Assembly: GCF_023701525.1 (NCBI RefSeq)
Contig: NZ_JAMQAW010000006.1
Span: 389,453-431,500, forward strand
DNA: 42,048 nucleotides
Direction: 5' to 3'
Source of the DNA: Streptomyces albipurpureus
GTDB lineage: Bacteria > Actinomycetota > Actinomycetes > Streptomycetales > Streptomycetaceae
In this document: piece after piece, positions 17,211 through 25,249 of the stretch
How the letters are laid out: every line of letters starts with the position of its first letter
Position numbering within the stretch: the first letter of the stretch is position 1
Made by a program: the position numbers and the translations under genes
Notes under the pieces: model-generated
Told to the model about the DNA's origin: nothing
The model's input: the letters and a program-made list of their open reading frames with translations, nothing else
Database searches by the model: none

Positions 17211-17606
17211 ATGCTCTCCCGCCTATTTGCCCCCAAGGTCAAGGTCAGCGCGCACTGCGATCTGCCCTGCGGTGTCTACGACCCGGCTCAGGCCAGGATC
17301 GAGGCCGAGTCGGTCAAGGCAGTCCAGGAGAAGTACCAGGCCAATGAGGACCCGCACTTCCGGGCCCGTGCCACTGTCATCAAGGAGCAGCGCGCGGAGC
17401 TCGCCAAGCACCACATCTCGGTGCTGTGGAGCGACTACTTCAAGCCGCCGCACTTCGAGAAGTACCCGGAGCTGCACCAGCTGATCAATGACACCCTGAA
17501 GGCGCTGTCAGCCGCCAAGGCGTCGACTGACCCGGCGACGGGCCAGAAGGCGCTGGACTACATCGCCCAGGTCGACAAGATCTTCTGGGAGACCAAGCAG
17601 GCCTGA
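17211..17606 (+). CDS. sodN: Nickel-containing superoxide dismutase
   Basis: A 131-residue Ni-SOD precursor that converts superoxide to O2 and H2O2. The first 14 residues (MLSRLFAPKVKVSA) are the leader. Cleavage after Ala14 exposes HCDLPCGVYDPAQ, the nickel hook whose His1, Cys2 and Cys6 bind the metal. The rest is the four-helix bundle typical of hexameric Ni-SOD. The length is the family's usual size. The ATG follows GAAGGA. Its maturation protease is encoded divergently (sodX). In S. coelicolor sodN is favoured when nickel is present while the iron enzyme gene sodF is repressed. Confidence 0.97.
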   Translation: MLSRLFAPKVKVSAHCDLPCGVYDPAQARIEAESVKAVQEKYQANEDPHFRARATVIKEQRAELAKHHISVLWSDYFKPPHFEKYPELHQLINDTLKALSAAKASTDPATGQKALDYIAQVDKIFWETKQA

Positions 17607-17678
17607 TGTGAGCGTCCCTTCCGGGAGGCTCAGCCGCACATCACAAGGGTTCTACCGCTCGCGAGCGGTAGAACCCTT
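17607..17678 (+). ncRNA. sodN 3' UTR, possible s-SodF-like small RNA
   Basis: The 3' UTR has a small hairpin (GAGC..TCCC, loop TTCC, GGGA..GCTC, about 17609-17630) followed by the terminator at 17645-17678. In S. coelicolor the sodN 3' UTR is processed to a small RNA that base-pairs with sodF mRNA. The pyrimidine-rich CCCTTCC is a plausible anti-Shine-Dalgarno segment. Homology to that RNA is inferred from position only. Confidence 0.4.
17645..17678 (+). terminator. Terminator of sodN
   Basis: A perfect 34-bp palindrome (AAGGGTTCTACCGCTCG and its complement) lies 39 nt after the sodN stop, ending in TTCCC. Being symmetric, it could also stop minus-strand transcription. Confidence 0.9.
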
Positions 17679-18190
17679 CCCTGTTGCGTCGACCAGCTGG
17701 GAGGAACTGCCCACGGCTCGCCCTGCGCGCTGCTGAGGACCGCCGCGGGCGGTCGCCGCATCCAGGGCTTCGTACCGTCGTCGGCGCGGTGGAAGAAGGC
17801 CGCAGGGAGCGGAGGTTAGACGCCCCATCCGGGGTCAGCATGGTCGCAGATGGCGCATCGTAGGACTGTGCGGATGGGGCCCATGCCCGTCCGCCCGAAC
17901 GTCCGCCCGCCCGCCCATACGTACGAGCGTGGATGCGGCAGAGTCTGACCGTGGGGCCATGGACGTCCGCCCCGGAGCCGGGCCGCCGGCGACCGCGCTC
18001 CCGGCCACTTCCCGGCCAGCCACCGGACGGTGTTTTTCGGCGATGCGCCGGCCGGCGATCGCATCCCGGCAGGTGGCCGGGGTGCGCCCGGTGTCAGCCT
18101 GCGGCGGATTCCAGGCGGGGCCGTCGGCCGTTGTCGTACTGTCATGCTCACCCGTGGGGCGAGGTGCCCCGTTCAGGGCGGGCGACGGGA
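17679..18190. other. 512-bp region with no supportable gene
   Basis: Open frames exist on both strands (for example 17816-18151 minus) but they are Pro/Arg/Gly-rich, lack good ribosome sites and have no recognisable domain. The promoter of the PH-domain gene probably lies at the right end. Confidence 0.5.
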
Positions 18191-18682
18191 ATGGTGGCCG
18201 CAGTGAACAAGTTCAAGCGACCGGCGAGGGCCGACCAAGCGGGCGATGAGGTCATCGTGTACCGGCCCAGCCGGGTGCAGATCGCGCTTCCTGCCGCGTC
18301 CGCGATCGTGGTGGCGACCCTGTTGCTGTACTTGGGGCTGCTGTTCACCGAGGATCCGCTGCCGGCGGGCGACCTCGGTAAGGGGCTGCTGCTGGCCCTG
18401 ATCGCCGGTGCGGCCTGCTTTGTCCTGCCTCGGCCCAAGGGAGTGCAGGCCACCAGGTCCGCGCTGGTCGTGGGGCGCAGCGCACGGGGAAGGATACCGT
18501 GGGCCGATGTCGTGGCGATCCAGGTGGGGCCCAGCATCTTCGGGCGCCGGGTGGTGGTCGCCCTGAAGGACGGCAGGCGATTCACCCTGGCGGCTCCCTT
18601 GTCACTGCTGGACAGGGAGTTCGACCAGAAGGCGGAGGGGCTCATCGCCCGCTGGGAGTCCCATCGCAAACGCAAGCGCTGA
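18191..18682 (+). CDS. PH-domain-like small membrane protein
   Basis: A 163-residue protein. It has two hydrophobic segments (IALPAASAIVVATLLLYLGLLF and GLLLALIAGAACFVL, about residues 30-85). These are followed by a beta-rich C-terminal domain beginning GVQATRSALVVGRSARGRIPWADVVAIQV and including VVVALKDGRRFTLAAP, which fits the bacterial PH-like domain seen after paired membrane helices. The frame opens far upstream; I chose the ATG at 18191, and a GTG four codons later (18203) is equally possible. Role unknown. Confidence 0.78.
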   Translation: MVAAVNKFKRPARADQAGDEVIVYRPSRVQIALPAASAIVVATLLLYLGLLFTEDPLPAGDLGKGLLLALIAGAACFVLPRPKGVQATRSALVVGRSARGRIPWADVVAIQVGPSIFGRRVVVALKDGRRFTLAAPLSLLDREFDQKAEGLIARWESHRKRKR

Positions 18683-18799
18683 GCCGATCCCCAGATCACC
18701 CCACCGCGACCGCCGCCGACCCCGGACCCTGTGGCCACCTCCGGCCCTGGACCCGTGCGGCCCGCTGCCGCCCCGGAACCCGCGGGTAGTTGAGTGCGG

Positions 18800-19467
18800 A
18801 GTCTCGTATTCCGCGGTGGGCTTCCCCACCGGCGGACGCCCACGCGGGGTCGGCTCCCCGGCTCGGGTTCGCGCGTCAGAGTGACCCGTACGGGCAGTCC
18901 GTCGCGATCCGGCAGCTCGGCGATCCGTTCTGGGTCTCAGCCGGTGGAAGCCGAGCGAGAGGCCCCTGACGAGGGCCTCGACCAGCGGCCAGCGGCCTGG
19001 TGAAACGGTTCGTCGCCCAGTTGGAAGGCGCGCAGCGACCGGCCGCCCGGGGCCAGCACCCGAGGGAACTCCGCACGGACGTCCGGTGGCTGCTCCGGCA
19101 CGATGCGGATGGTCGAGTACCGGGCGCCCGGCCGCCCGATGGAGCCAGCGGCCGCGGCCGGACTCGGCGTCGAGCCCTCCTCGGGCCGCACCCCGGAGGG
19201 GTCCTCCGGGCGGGCGCCACCGGCTGCGGAGACAGATCCGCCGTGGGCGCCCAGGCCATCGGCGTGGAGGTAGGCCGTCACCCGCCCCGGCCGCTCCCCG
19301 CTTCGATGACCGCTGCCAGCGCCTCGCTCTGGACGAGTTCCGCGAGGACGGTGAGAGCGGCAGCGGCCCGGACCTCGCGTTCGCCTTCGGTAGGGCAGCG
19401 CCAGCGTCGTCAACTGCCGTTGCGTCGTAGGCCGCACGGGTGACGGATACCCACGCGACTCGGTCAT
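18800..19467 (-). pseudogene. SAM-dependent methyltransferase pseudogene with several frameshifts
   Basis: Methyltransferase fragments follow one another in order but in shifting minus-strand frames. The start is MTESRGYPSPVR at 19467, then YDATAVDDAG in a second frame, ALTVLAELVQSEALAAVIEAGSG in a third, and GRVTAYLHADGLGAHG back in the first. After these come YSTIRIVPEQPPDVRAEFPRV then LAPGGRSLRAFQLGDEPFHQ, LGFHRLRP, and RIAELPDRDGLPVRVTL. The order matches a normal class I enzyme, and motif I (normally GxGxG) is degraded. No single frame gives a protein, so this is a decayed gene; the left boundary is approximate. Confidence 0.75.
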
Positions 19468-19543
19468 GGGCGTAGACAGTAGTCCGGAGAATCGAACCGG
19501 CGCTGATATCGCGCGGAGCAGCCCTCGTAAAGGAGTTGGACTT

Positions 19544-20083
19544 ATGCGGTGGACCGTCCATGGGGAACGGCAGATCTACAACAACTCCTGGGTCAACCTC
19601 TGGCTCGCCGATGTTCAGCAGCCGGATGGCCACCGCATTGAACACCACATCGTCCGGATGCGGCATCTCGCGGTCGCCGCGGTGGTGGACGATCGGGCGC
19701 GGGTGCTGATGATGTGGCGCCACCGGTTCATCACCGACACCTGGGGTTGGGAGCTGCCGATGGGATTGATCGAACCGGACGAGACTCCGGCGCAGACGGC
19801 CGCCCGGGAGGTCGAAGAGGAGACCGGCTGGCGGGTCGGCGCACTGAAACCGCTGGTCTACGCGCAGCCGGCGAATGGCATCACGGACTCGGAGCACCAT
19901 GTGTTCCGCGCCGATGGCGCAGAGTACGCCGGACCGCCGACCGAACTGAACGAGTCCGACCGCATCGAGTGGCTTCCGCTGACGGACATCCGCGCGATGA
20001 TCGACCGTCGTGAGGTCGTCAGCGGCGGCAGCCTGATCGGGCTGCTGTACCTCCTCCTGGACGAGGCCACCAAGGGGCCGTGA
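19544..20083 (+). CDS. NUDIX hydrolase
   Basis: A 179-residue NUDIX enzyme. The full NUDIX box is present at about residues 73-95: GLIEPDETPAQTAAREVEEETGW, matching GX5EX7REUXEEXGU. Surrounding sequence (WELPMG before it, AQPANGITDSEHHVF after it) resembles ADP-ribose or nucleotide-sugar pyrophosphatases, but substrate cannot be set from sequence. The ATG at 19544 has AAGGAG 8 nt upstream. It is divergent from the methyltransferase pseudogene and convergent with the LysR gene. Confidence 0.92.
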   Translation: MRWTVHGERQIYNNSWVNLWLADVQQPDGHRIEHHIVRMRHLAVAAVVDDRARVLMMWRHRFITDTWGWELPMGLIEPDETPAQTAAREVEEETGWRVGALKPLVYAQPANGITDSEHHVFRADGAEYAGPPTELNESDRIEWLPLTDIRAMIDRREVVSGGSLIGLLYLLLDEATKGP

Positions 20084-20101
20084 CCGTCAGTCCTGGGGCG
20101 C

Positions 20102-21058
20102 TCAGGCAGCCGGGGTGAACAGCGGGTTCTTGTGGTGGCGCAGCCACTGCCGGTAGACGGCCGCCCGGGTCGCCGACTCCCGGTACGCCGACTCCAGGTC
20201 GGCGTACACATCGTCGTAGGGCTCCTGCGGTCCCGGTGGAGTGCAGAGCAGCAGCCGTACGGCGAGGGGGTCCCCCCGTAGCGGCCTTATCGCCATGTCC
20301 TCACGGGAGCCGGACGTCGGCTGGCAGGGGGCGACTGCCTCGCCGACCGCGATCAGGGAGGCCGCGGTGTGGTAGTCGCCGTGCAGCACCGGCGGGTTCA
20401 GTCCGGCCGCGGTCAAAACCCTGCGCAGTCCGTCCCATTCGCCGTCGACGGTGGGGTCGACGATCCAGCGGTCTTCGGCCAGATCACTGAGCTCCACCAC
20501 GCTTGCCGCGGCCGCCGGATGGTCGAGGGACATGGAGATGAACTGCGGTTCGCGCTCCATCAGCACGCGGCGGAAGAGCCCGTCGGGAACCAGCAGCGGA
20601 CAGCCCTCCACCTCATGGACGAAGGCGACGTCGAGTTGCCCTGCCGCGACCATTCTGAGCAGGGCGTTCGCCGAGACATCCACATTCAGCGAGATATCGG
20701 CGTCCGGCAGTCGCCGCCGTAGTCTGCCGAGCCAGCCGGGCAGTGCGCTGCTGGCGGTGGAGCCGACCCGCAGCCGGGCGCCGTGGGCCCTGGCGGCGGC
20801 GGCCTTGGCCTCCACCACCAGGGCGGCCATTTCGGCCACCAGTGGTCGCGCCCTGGTCAGTACGGCCCGCCCCAGCGGGGTCGGCCGACAGCCGGAGCGC
20901 TCCCGGGAGAACAACTCGGCGCCCAGCGAGTTCTCGATCCGCCGCAACTGGGTGGTCAAGGACGGCTGGCTGACGCCCAGTTGGCGCGCTGCTTTGTGCA
21001 GGCTGCCGGTCTCCGCGATGGCGCACAAGGCGCGCAGGTGCCTCACCTCAAGCTCCAT
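20102..21058 (-). CDS. LysR-family regulator, probable snapalysin regulator
   Basis: A 318-residue LysR-type regulator. The N-terminal winged helix is MELEVRHLRALCAIAETGSLHKAARQLGVSQPSLTTQLRRIE, then ALVVEAKAAAA and the ligand-binding domain (RLRVGSTASSALPGWLG onward). It is divergently transcribed from a snapalysin gene 235 bp away, the classic arrangement of a secreted small neutral protease (snpA) and its LysR activator (snpR). Role as activator of that protease is inferred from this arrangement. The start is the ATG at 21058. Confidence 0.87.
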   Translation of the reverse strand: MELEVRHLRALCAIAETGSLHKAARQLGVSQPSLTTQLRRIENSLGAELFSRERSGCRPTPLGRAVLTRARPLVAEMAALVVEAKAAAARAHGARLRVGSTASSALPGWLGRLRRRLPDADISLNVDVSANALLRMVAAGQLDVAFVHEVEGCPLLVPDGLFRRVLMEREPQFISMSLDHPAAAASVVELSDLAEDRWIVDPTVDGEWDGLRRVLTAAGLNPPVLHGDYHTAASLIAVGEAVAPCQPTSGSREDMAIRPLRGDPLAVRLLLCTPPGPQEPYDDVYADLESAYRESATRAAVYRQWLRHHKNPLFTPAA

Positions 21059-21293
21059 GACCCGAGAGTAGGCCGGTCCCAACGGCCGCACCAGACACAC
21101 AGTTCGGGCACAGGGGACGGACGGGGACAGTGTGATGCACCGGTGTTATCGGCAGTTGGCATCATCCGCGCGCCGGGGTGTCTCCCCGAGACTCTGCGTT
21201 ACGCATCCGTTCCCCGGGTCCAGCAGGACTCATCGGTTGCGTGCGCACCCATCCGATTCACCGGATTCCCAACCGGACGAGTAGGAGCCCCCC
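21059..21293. promoter_or_regulatory. Divergent LysR/snapalysin control region
   Basis: A 235-bp gap. TGATGC at 21133-21138 and GCATCA at 21159-21164 form an inverted pair 20 bp apart, a possible LysR box. The pairing is short and could be chance. Confidence 0.35.
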
Positions 21294-21956
21294 ATGCGTC
21301 ACCCCAGAACCGTACTCTCCGCCACCCTCGCAGTCGGCCTTGGTCTGGCCGCCGCGCTCGGTGCCGTACCCGCGACCGCCGCCACTCCGGCCGACTCCCC
21401 CACCACCGCGGCCGTCCCGTCCTATGTCGCCTACGAGGGGTCCACCGCGGACACCAAGGCGACCAAGGCGTTCTTCCAGGCCGTCGTGAAGTCGGTCGCC
21501 GAGCAGCGTGCCGCCAACCCGGGCGCCCGGGCCGTGACGGTCACCTACAACGCCGCCAACGCCCCCAGCTTCCGCGCGCAGATAGCCCGCAGTGCCCAGA
21601 TATGGAACAGCTCCGTCACCAATGTGCGGCTCCAGGAGGGCAACAACCCGAACTTCCGCTACTACGAGGGCAATGACGCACGCGGCTCGTACGCCAGCAC
21701 CGACGGGCGCGGACGCGGCTACATCTTCCTCGACTACCGGCAGAACCAGCAGTACAACTCGTACCGCGTGACCTCTCATGAGACCGGTCATGTGCTCGGC
21801 CTGCCGGACAACTACCGCGGTCCGTGCAGCGAGTTGATGTCGGGTGGCGGCCCGGGCCCGTCCTGCACCAATGCGGTGCCGAACGCGCAGGAGCGCGCCC
21901 GGGTGAACTCCATCTTCGCGTACGGCCTCGCGGCCGCGGTGGCCCGCGCCTCGTGA
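21294..21956 (+). CDS. snpA: Snapalysin-family secreted zinc metalloprotease
   Basis: A 220-residue pre-pro-protein. A signal peptide ([20 protein letters not shown], cleaved near ATA, about residue 30) is followed by a short propeptide and the mature M7 domain. Its zinc site is [14 protein letters not shown] (about residues 163-176): HExxH with the third ligand Asp in GxxD, the defining mark of snapalysin. It hydrolyses milk and other proteins outside the cell. The GGAG-containing ribosome site is present. The LysR gene upstream is the likely regulator, and a strong terminator follows at 22016-22050. Confidence 0.93.
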   Translation: MRHPRTVLSATLAVGLGLAAALGAVPATAATPADSPTTAAVPSYVAYEGSTADTKATKAFFQAVVKSVAEQRAANPGARAVTVTYNAANAPSFRAQIARSAQIWNSSVTNVRLQEGNNPNFRYYEGNDARGSYASTDGRGRGYIFLDYRQNQQYNSYRVTSHETGHVLGLPDNYRGPCSELMSGGGPGPSCTNAVPNAQERARVNSIFAYGLAAAVARAS

Positions 21957-22015
21957 CCATGAGTGGGCCCTGAGGTCTCCACCGCCAGGACCGCAGGGGC
22001 AGGGCCCGCACTGCC

Positions 22016-22050
22016 GGGGGCGTCCCGTTACCAGGAAGCGGGACGCCCCC
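22016..22050 (+). terminator. Terminator of the snapalysin gene
   Basis: Perfect 12-bp arms GGGGGCGTCCCG (22016-22027) and CGGGACGCCCCC (22039-22050) with an 11-nt loop, followed by TCCTTCT. Confidence 0.88.
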
Positions 22051-22204
22051 TCCTTCTGCTGGGGTGTCACGGCTCACCGGCCGACCGGTCGGGTCGCGCC
22101 GAGGGCCACCGACACACACCAGTCAAGGCCCGGCGATGGTCGAGTCAGACCGCACCGGCTGCCGGTCTCGTCACTCCCGTTGGCTGATGCCCCACGGGAG
22201 GCAG

Positions 22205-22255
22205 GCACGGCAAGGGCGTTCCCTCGCTCCTCACGAGGGGACGCCCTTGCCGTGC
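22205..22255 (-). terminator. Terminator of the minus-strand DUF6304-like gene
   Basis: Perfect 15-bp arms (core GCACGGCAAGGGCGT) lie at 22205-22219 and 22241-22255. They extend inward by seven more pairs with one mismatch, giving a stem of about 22 bp, 39 nt past the DUF6304-like stop. Confidence 0.85.
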
Positions 22256-22293
22256 TCACAGCGACGGCTGGTGGTCATGCCGACGGCTGGTGC

Positions 22294-22734
22294 TCAGGCC
22301 TCGGCGGCGGCGTAGGTGGCCAGTTCGGCGCCGGGCGGTAGCTGCTTCTGGATGCGATCGAGCGCGTCCTCGAAGTCGCCGCCCGCGACCCCGGACTCAT
22401 AGGCGGCCCCGCCGTAGTGCAGGGTCAGATTGAGATCCGCCCGATCGAGGGACCCTTCGGGCCTCAGTTCGCCCAGCGTCAGCAGACAGCTGAGCGTGGC
22501 CCGCTCGACTCCGCTGACGGCATGGATCGGTAGCGGTATGTCCCATTCCAATACACAGGAGGAAAGGACTCCCTCCGCCCCCACGACCTCCAGGGCGGCG
22601 AACGTCGCCCCTTCGTACTCAACACCCCTGATGCGCGTGCGCAGTTGCCGTCCGTGCGCCGCGATCGTGACCGCTTCCGCGCCACGTCGGTCGCGGTACC
22701 AGCCCGCCCAGACTTCAGTCGACTCCGATGACAT
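22294..22734 (-). CDS. Conserved hypothetical protein (DUF6304-like)
   Basis: A 146-residue protein beginning MSSESTEVWAGWYRDRRGAEAVTI. It has mixed beta/alpha composition, with RTRIRGVEYEGATFAAL in the first half and LNLTLHYGGAAYESGV then FEDALDRIQKQLPPG near the end. I recall similar proteins as DUF6304 in Streptomyces. No transmembrane segment or catalytic motif is visible. The ATG at 22734 was chosen over an upstream extension that overlaps the zinc-ribbon gene. Function unknown. Confidence 0.7.
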   Translation of the reverse strand: MSSESTEVWAGWYRDRRGAEAVTIAAHGRQLRTRIRGVEYEGATFAALEVVGAEGVLSSCVLEWDIPLPIHAVSGVERATLSCLLTLGELRPEGSLDRADLNLTLHYGGAAYESGVAGGDFEDALDRIQKQLPPGAELATYAAAEA

Positions 22735-22783
22735 GGCGCGGACTGTAGCGGTATGTGGCCCATCCCTGAACAGCCGGGATGGC

Positions 22784-23008
22784 TCAGGTGCTACCGACCG
22801 CCGGGCCAGGGTGCTCTTCAGGACGCCCCCCGGACCGCTCGACATAGGCGGCACAGTCCCGGTTGTGGCAGGGACCAGGTCCCCACGAGGGAACAAATGC
22901 CCCCAGCGTTTTACGGCGCTTAATGACGGTATCGACCGGATGGCCGCAGACCGGGCATCGGTCGTCGGCCTGCGGAATGCGGGCAGCCGGACGTCGTTCA
23001 CTCACCAT
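22784..23008 (-). CDS. Small zinc-ribbon-like protein
   Basis: A 74-residue protein with two cysteine pairs: CPVCGH and, after the basic segment VIKRRKTLGAF, CHNRDC. The spacing fits a zinc ribbon. The basic linker suggests nucleic-acid or protein contact, but nothing more specific can be said. It precedes the DUF6304-like gene on the same strand with a 49-bp gap, so the two may form an operon. ATG at 23008. Confidence 0.65.
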   Translation of the reverse strand: MVSERRPAARIPQADDRCPVCGHPVDTVIKRRKTLGAFVPSWGPGPCHNRDCAAYVERSGGRPEEHPGPAVGST

Positions 23009-23123
23009 ATGACCAGAATATTACGATATGTCGGCGTCGGAAAGCTCAACGGCGCCATTTCGGGGACGACCCACCGCCAGGGGCCTTCCGGCGGGGCACA
23101 GGGGTAGCGGAATCGACCAAAAA

Positions 23124-23702
23124 CTAGGTGCGGGCGTACTTCCTGACGATGACACCGTTATCAAAGCTCCGCATGGAGATCAGCGTGAACTCGTCCATCC
23201 GGAAGCCGGTATCGAACATCCGCATCCCGTCACCGAGGATCACGGGGTAGGTCTTGATGACCAACTCATCCACCTCATCGCGCAGCTGACCGGCGAGATT
23301 CGCACCGCCACAGAGGTAGATGGCGAGCCCGTCCTCCTTCTTGAGTTCCCGCACCCGGCCCACCACGTCGCCGGAGACGATCTCCACCTCGGGATCGGGG
23401 GACTCGGTGAGAGTTCGCGAGGCGACCAGCTCCCGCAGATGGGCATAGGGGCGAGTGTTCCCCTCACGGAGGGCGATGTCATAGCTGGCACGCCCCTGGA
23501 TCACCGTGTCGTACTGACTGAGGGGCTGGTCGTCGACCCCGAAGTACTGGCGGGCCATGGTCGACAGGGTGTCCGCCTGCTCCGTGCGGAGGTAGTCGAG
23601 GAGATCACCGACCACAAAGCGGTTGAGGAACTCGGCATCCCCGTCGGGGGCGCCGATGAAGCCGTCGATCGATGCGGCGACGTAGTAGCTGAGCTTGCGC
23701 AA
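23124..23702 (-). CDS. Dihydrofolate-reductase-like (RibD C-terminal family) protein
   Basis: A 192-residue protein of the RibD C-terminal/DHFR-like superfamily. It has YYVAASIDGFIGAPDGD at the start, then TVIQGRASYDIAL, IVSGDVVGRVRELKKEDGLAIYLCGGANLAGQL, and LVIKTYPVILGDG. These proteins bind NAD(P)H; the physiological substrate of stand-alone copies is unclear. The start is TTG at 23702, with GGGGCC upstream. The 1-aa-offset ATG just before it is out of frame. A possible inverted pair, ACCACT/AGTGGT (23765-23798), lies upstream. Confidence 0.83.
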   Translation of the reverse strand: MRKLSYYVAASIDGFIGAPDGDAEFLNRFVVGDLLDYLRTEQADTLSTMARQYFGVDDQPLSQYDTVIQGRASYDIALREGNTRPYAHLRELVASRTLTESPDPEVEIVSGDVVGRVRELKKEDGLAIYLCGGANLAGQLRDEVDELVIKTYPVILGDGMRMFDTGFRMDEFTLISMRSFDNGVIVRKYART

Positions 23703-23852
23703 ACCGGCCCCATTCGTCGTGGAGTAGTCATCGAGCCGCCCGGCGCGTCACAGCGCCAACAGCGACCACTCCACCCATAGTGCTTCACCTATAGTGGTTT
23801 AGCAAGTGCCTTTCACCCCGCGGACCGGGTCGGCCGCATCCCCCCGGCGCCC

Positions 23853-24884
23853 TCAACGGGTACGACGGGTGACGAACTCCGCCAAGGCCAGGAGCTCCCC
23901 CGCCGAAGCCAGGTCCGGAACCGCCCTGGACAGTTCATGGACCGCCCTGGCCATCCGGTCCGACGCCTGCAACTGCGCCCAGTCCTTGCCCCCGGCCCGT
24001 TCCACGGCGTCCGCGGCCAAGCCGATGGCGCCGCCGGTCATGGGACCCCGATACAGCTCGGCCAGTTCCGCCCCGGCCGGGGTGCCGGAGGTGAGCGCCG
24101 CCACCACGGGCAGCGACTTCTTGTACGCGGCGAGATCCGCGCCGGCCGGTTTGCCGGTGCGGCCGGGGTCTCCCCAGATGCCGATCAGATCGTCGATGAG
24201 CTGGAACGCCAAGCCGGCCTCCCGGCCGAAGGCATCCATGGCATCCGTCTCTTCCGGGCCCGCTCCCGCATAGAGCGCGCCCAGGGCGCAGGCACACCCC
24301 AGCAGTGCGCCGGTCTTGGCGGTGGCCATCTCCACGCATTCATCGAGTGAGACCTCGTGCGGCGCGCGCTCCTCGAACGCGCAGTCCGCCTGCTGGCCCG
24401 CGCAGAGCTCGATCACACAGTTCGCCAACCGCTCGGAGGCCGCCGCGGCGGCGGGGTGCAGATCCTCGGCGAGCAGTCGCAGGGCGAGAGCGAGCATGGC
24501 GTCGCCGGCGATGATCGCATCGGCGGTACCGAAGACCGTCCAAGCGGTGGGGCGGTGTCTACGGGTGGAGTCCTCGTCGATCACGTCGTCGTGGAGCAGG
24601 GTGAAGTTGTGCGCCAGTTCCACCGCCGCCGCCGCCTGGACGGCCGCTCGCGGGTCCCCGCCCAGGGCTCGCGTGGTGGCCAGCACCAGTGCGGGCCTGA
24701 TGGCCTTTCCGCCAGGGCCGGCAGCGAAGGTTCCATCGGCGTTCTGCCACCCGAAGTGGTACATCGCGACATGGCGCAGGGAGCCGGGCAGGGACTCGAC
24801 GGCTGCCCGGATCCGAGGGTCGACGGCGTCGCGGGTGCGTTCGAGAAGGGCAAGGGCCTCACGGCCCTCGATGGCCTCCGACAT
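23853..24884 (-). CDS. Polyprenyl synthetase-family protein, probable family 2 encapsulin cargo
   Basis: A 343-residue isoprenyl diphosphate synthase. It has both aspartate-rich sites: HDDVIDEDSTRRHR (first DDxxD) and FQLIDDLIGIWGDPGRTGKP (second). GGKAIRPALVL is the conserved substrate-binding start of the fold. It joins allylic and isopentenyl diphosphates; chain length is not set by what I can see. The gene lies downstream of a family 2B encapsulin shell gene on the same strand, an arrangement known for prenyl transferase cargo. It begins directly with the enzyme-like region, with only a short leader. ATG at 24884; a TTG at 24890 has better spacing to GAGAGGA and may be the real start. Confidence 0.88.
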   Translation of the reverse strand: MSEAIEGREALALLERTRDAVDPRIRAAVESLPGSLRHVAMYHFGWQNADGTFAAGPGGKAIRPALVLATTRALGGDPRAAVQAAAAVELAHNFTLLHDDVIDEDSTRRHRPTAWTVFGTADAIIAGDAMLALALRLLAEDLHPAAAAASERLANCVIELCAGQQADCAFEERAPHEVSLDECVEMATAKTGALLGCACALGALYAGAGPEETDAMDAFGREAGLAFQLIDDLIGIWGDPGRTGKPAGADLAAYKKSLPVVAALTSGTPAGAELAELYRGPMTGGAIGLAADAVERAGGKDWAQLQASDRMARAVHELSRAVPDLASAGELLALAEFVTRRTR

Positions 24885-24945
24885 GGTCAACTGGCAGTCC
24901 TCTCAGGGGGTGGGTGGGGCAGTTCTGCCACAGGACCGAGGTGCT

Positions 24946-25080
24946 CGGGTCCCGGGCGCTCAGGTGCCGGGTGCCCAGGTCCCGGGTGCTCAGGTGCCGG
25001 GTGCCCAGGTCCCGGGTGCCCAGGTCCCGGGTGCCCAGGTCCCGGGTGCCCAGGTCCCGGGTGCCCAGGTCCCGGGTGTC
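24946..25080. repeat. Nine tandem 15-bp units between encapsulin and cargo genes
   Basis: Nine units of 15 bp; the commonest is CAGGTCCCGGGTGCC (five near-identical at 25006-25080), with alternating CAGGTGCCGGGTGCC variants nearer the cargo gene. The first unit (24946-24960) is degenerate. Each unit has a CCCGGG core. The array sits in the 365-bp gap between the shell terminator and the cargo start. Confidence 0.92.
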
Positions 25081-25195
25081 GTGGAGCGCGGCCGGGTGGG
25101 GCCGGGGTCGGCAGTCGACGGCCCCACCGGGGCGGGTACGCGGGCCCGAGCGGACAGAACGGGTACGGCCGGCGCCGTGGAGCTGGAAGCAGGGG

Positions 25196-25243
25196 AGAGC
25201 GGCCGGGGGCATGGAGTGAGCAACGACAGCCCCCGGCCGCTCT
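25196..25243 (-). terminator. Terminator directly after the encapsulin shell gene
   Basis: Perfect 15-bp arms AGAGCGGCCGGGGGC (25196-25210) and its complement (25229-25243), 18-nt loop, 6 nt past the shell stop codon. Confidence 0.85.
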
Positions 25244-25249
25244 TCACGC

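Noticed and set aside
17816..18151. A 111-residue minus-strand open frame
   Set aside because: No ribosome site and no motif; composition is typical of non-coding GC-rich DNA.
24946..25080. Second CRISPR-like array, or a repeat protein such as (QVPGA)n
   Set aside because: No spacers, no Cas genes, and the frame has no ribosome site or conserved neighbour; treated as an intergenic tandem repeat.
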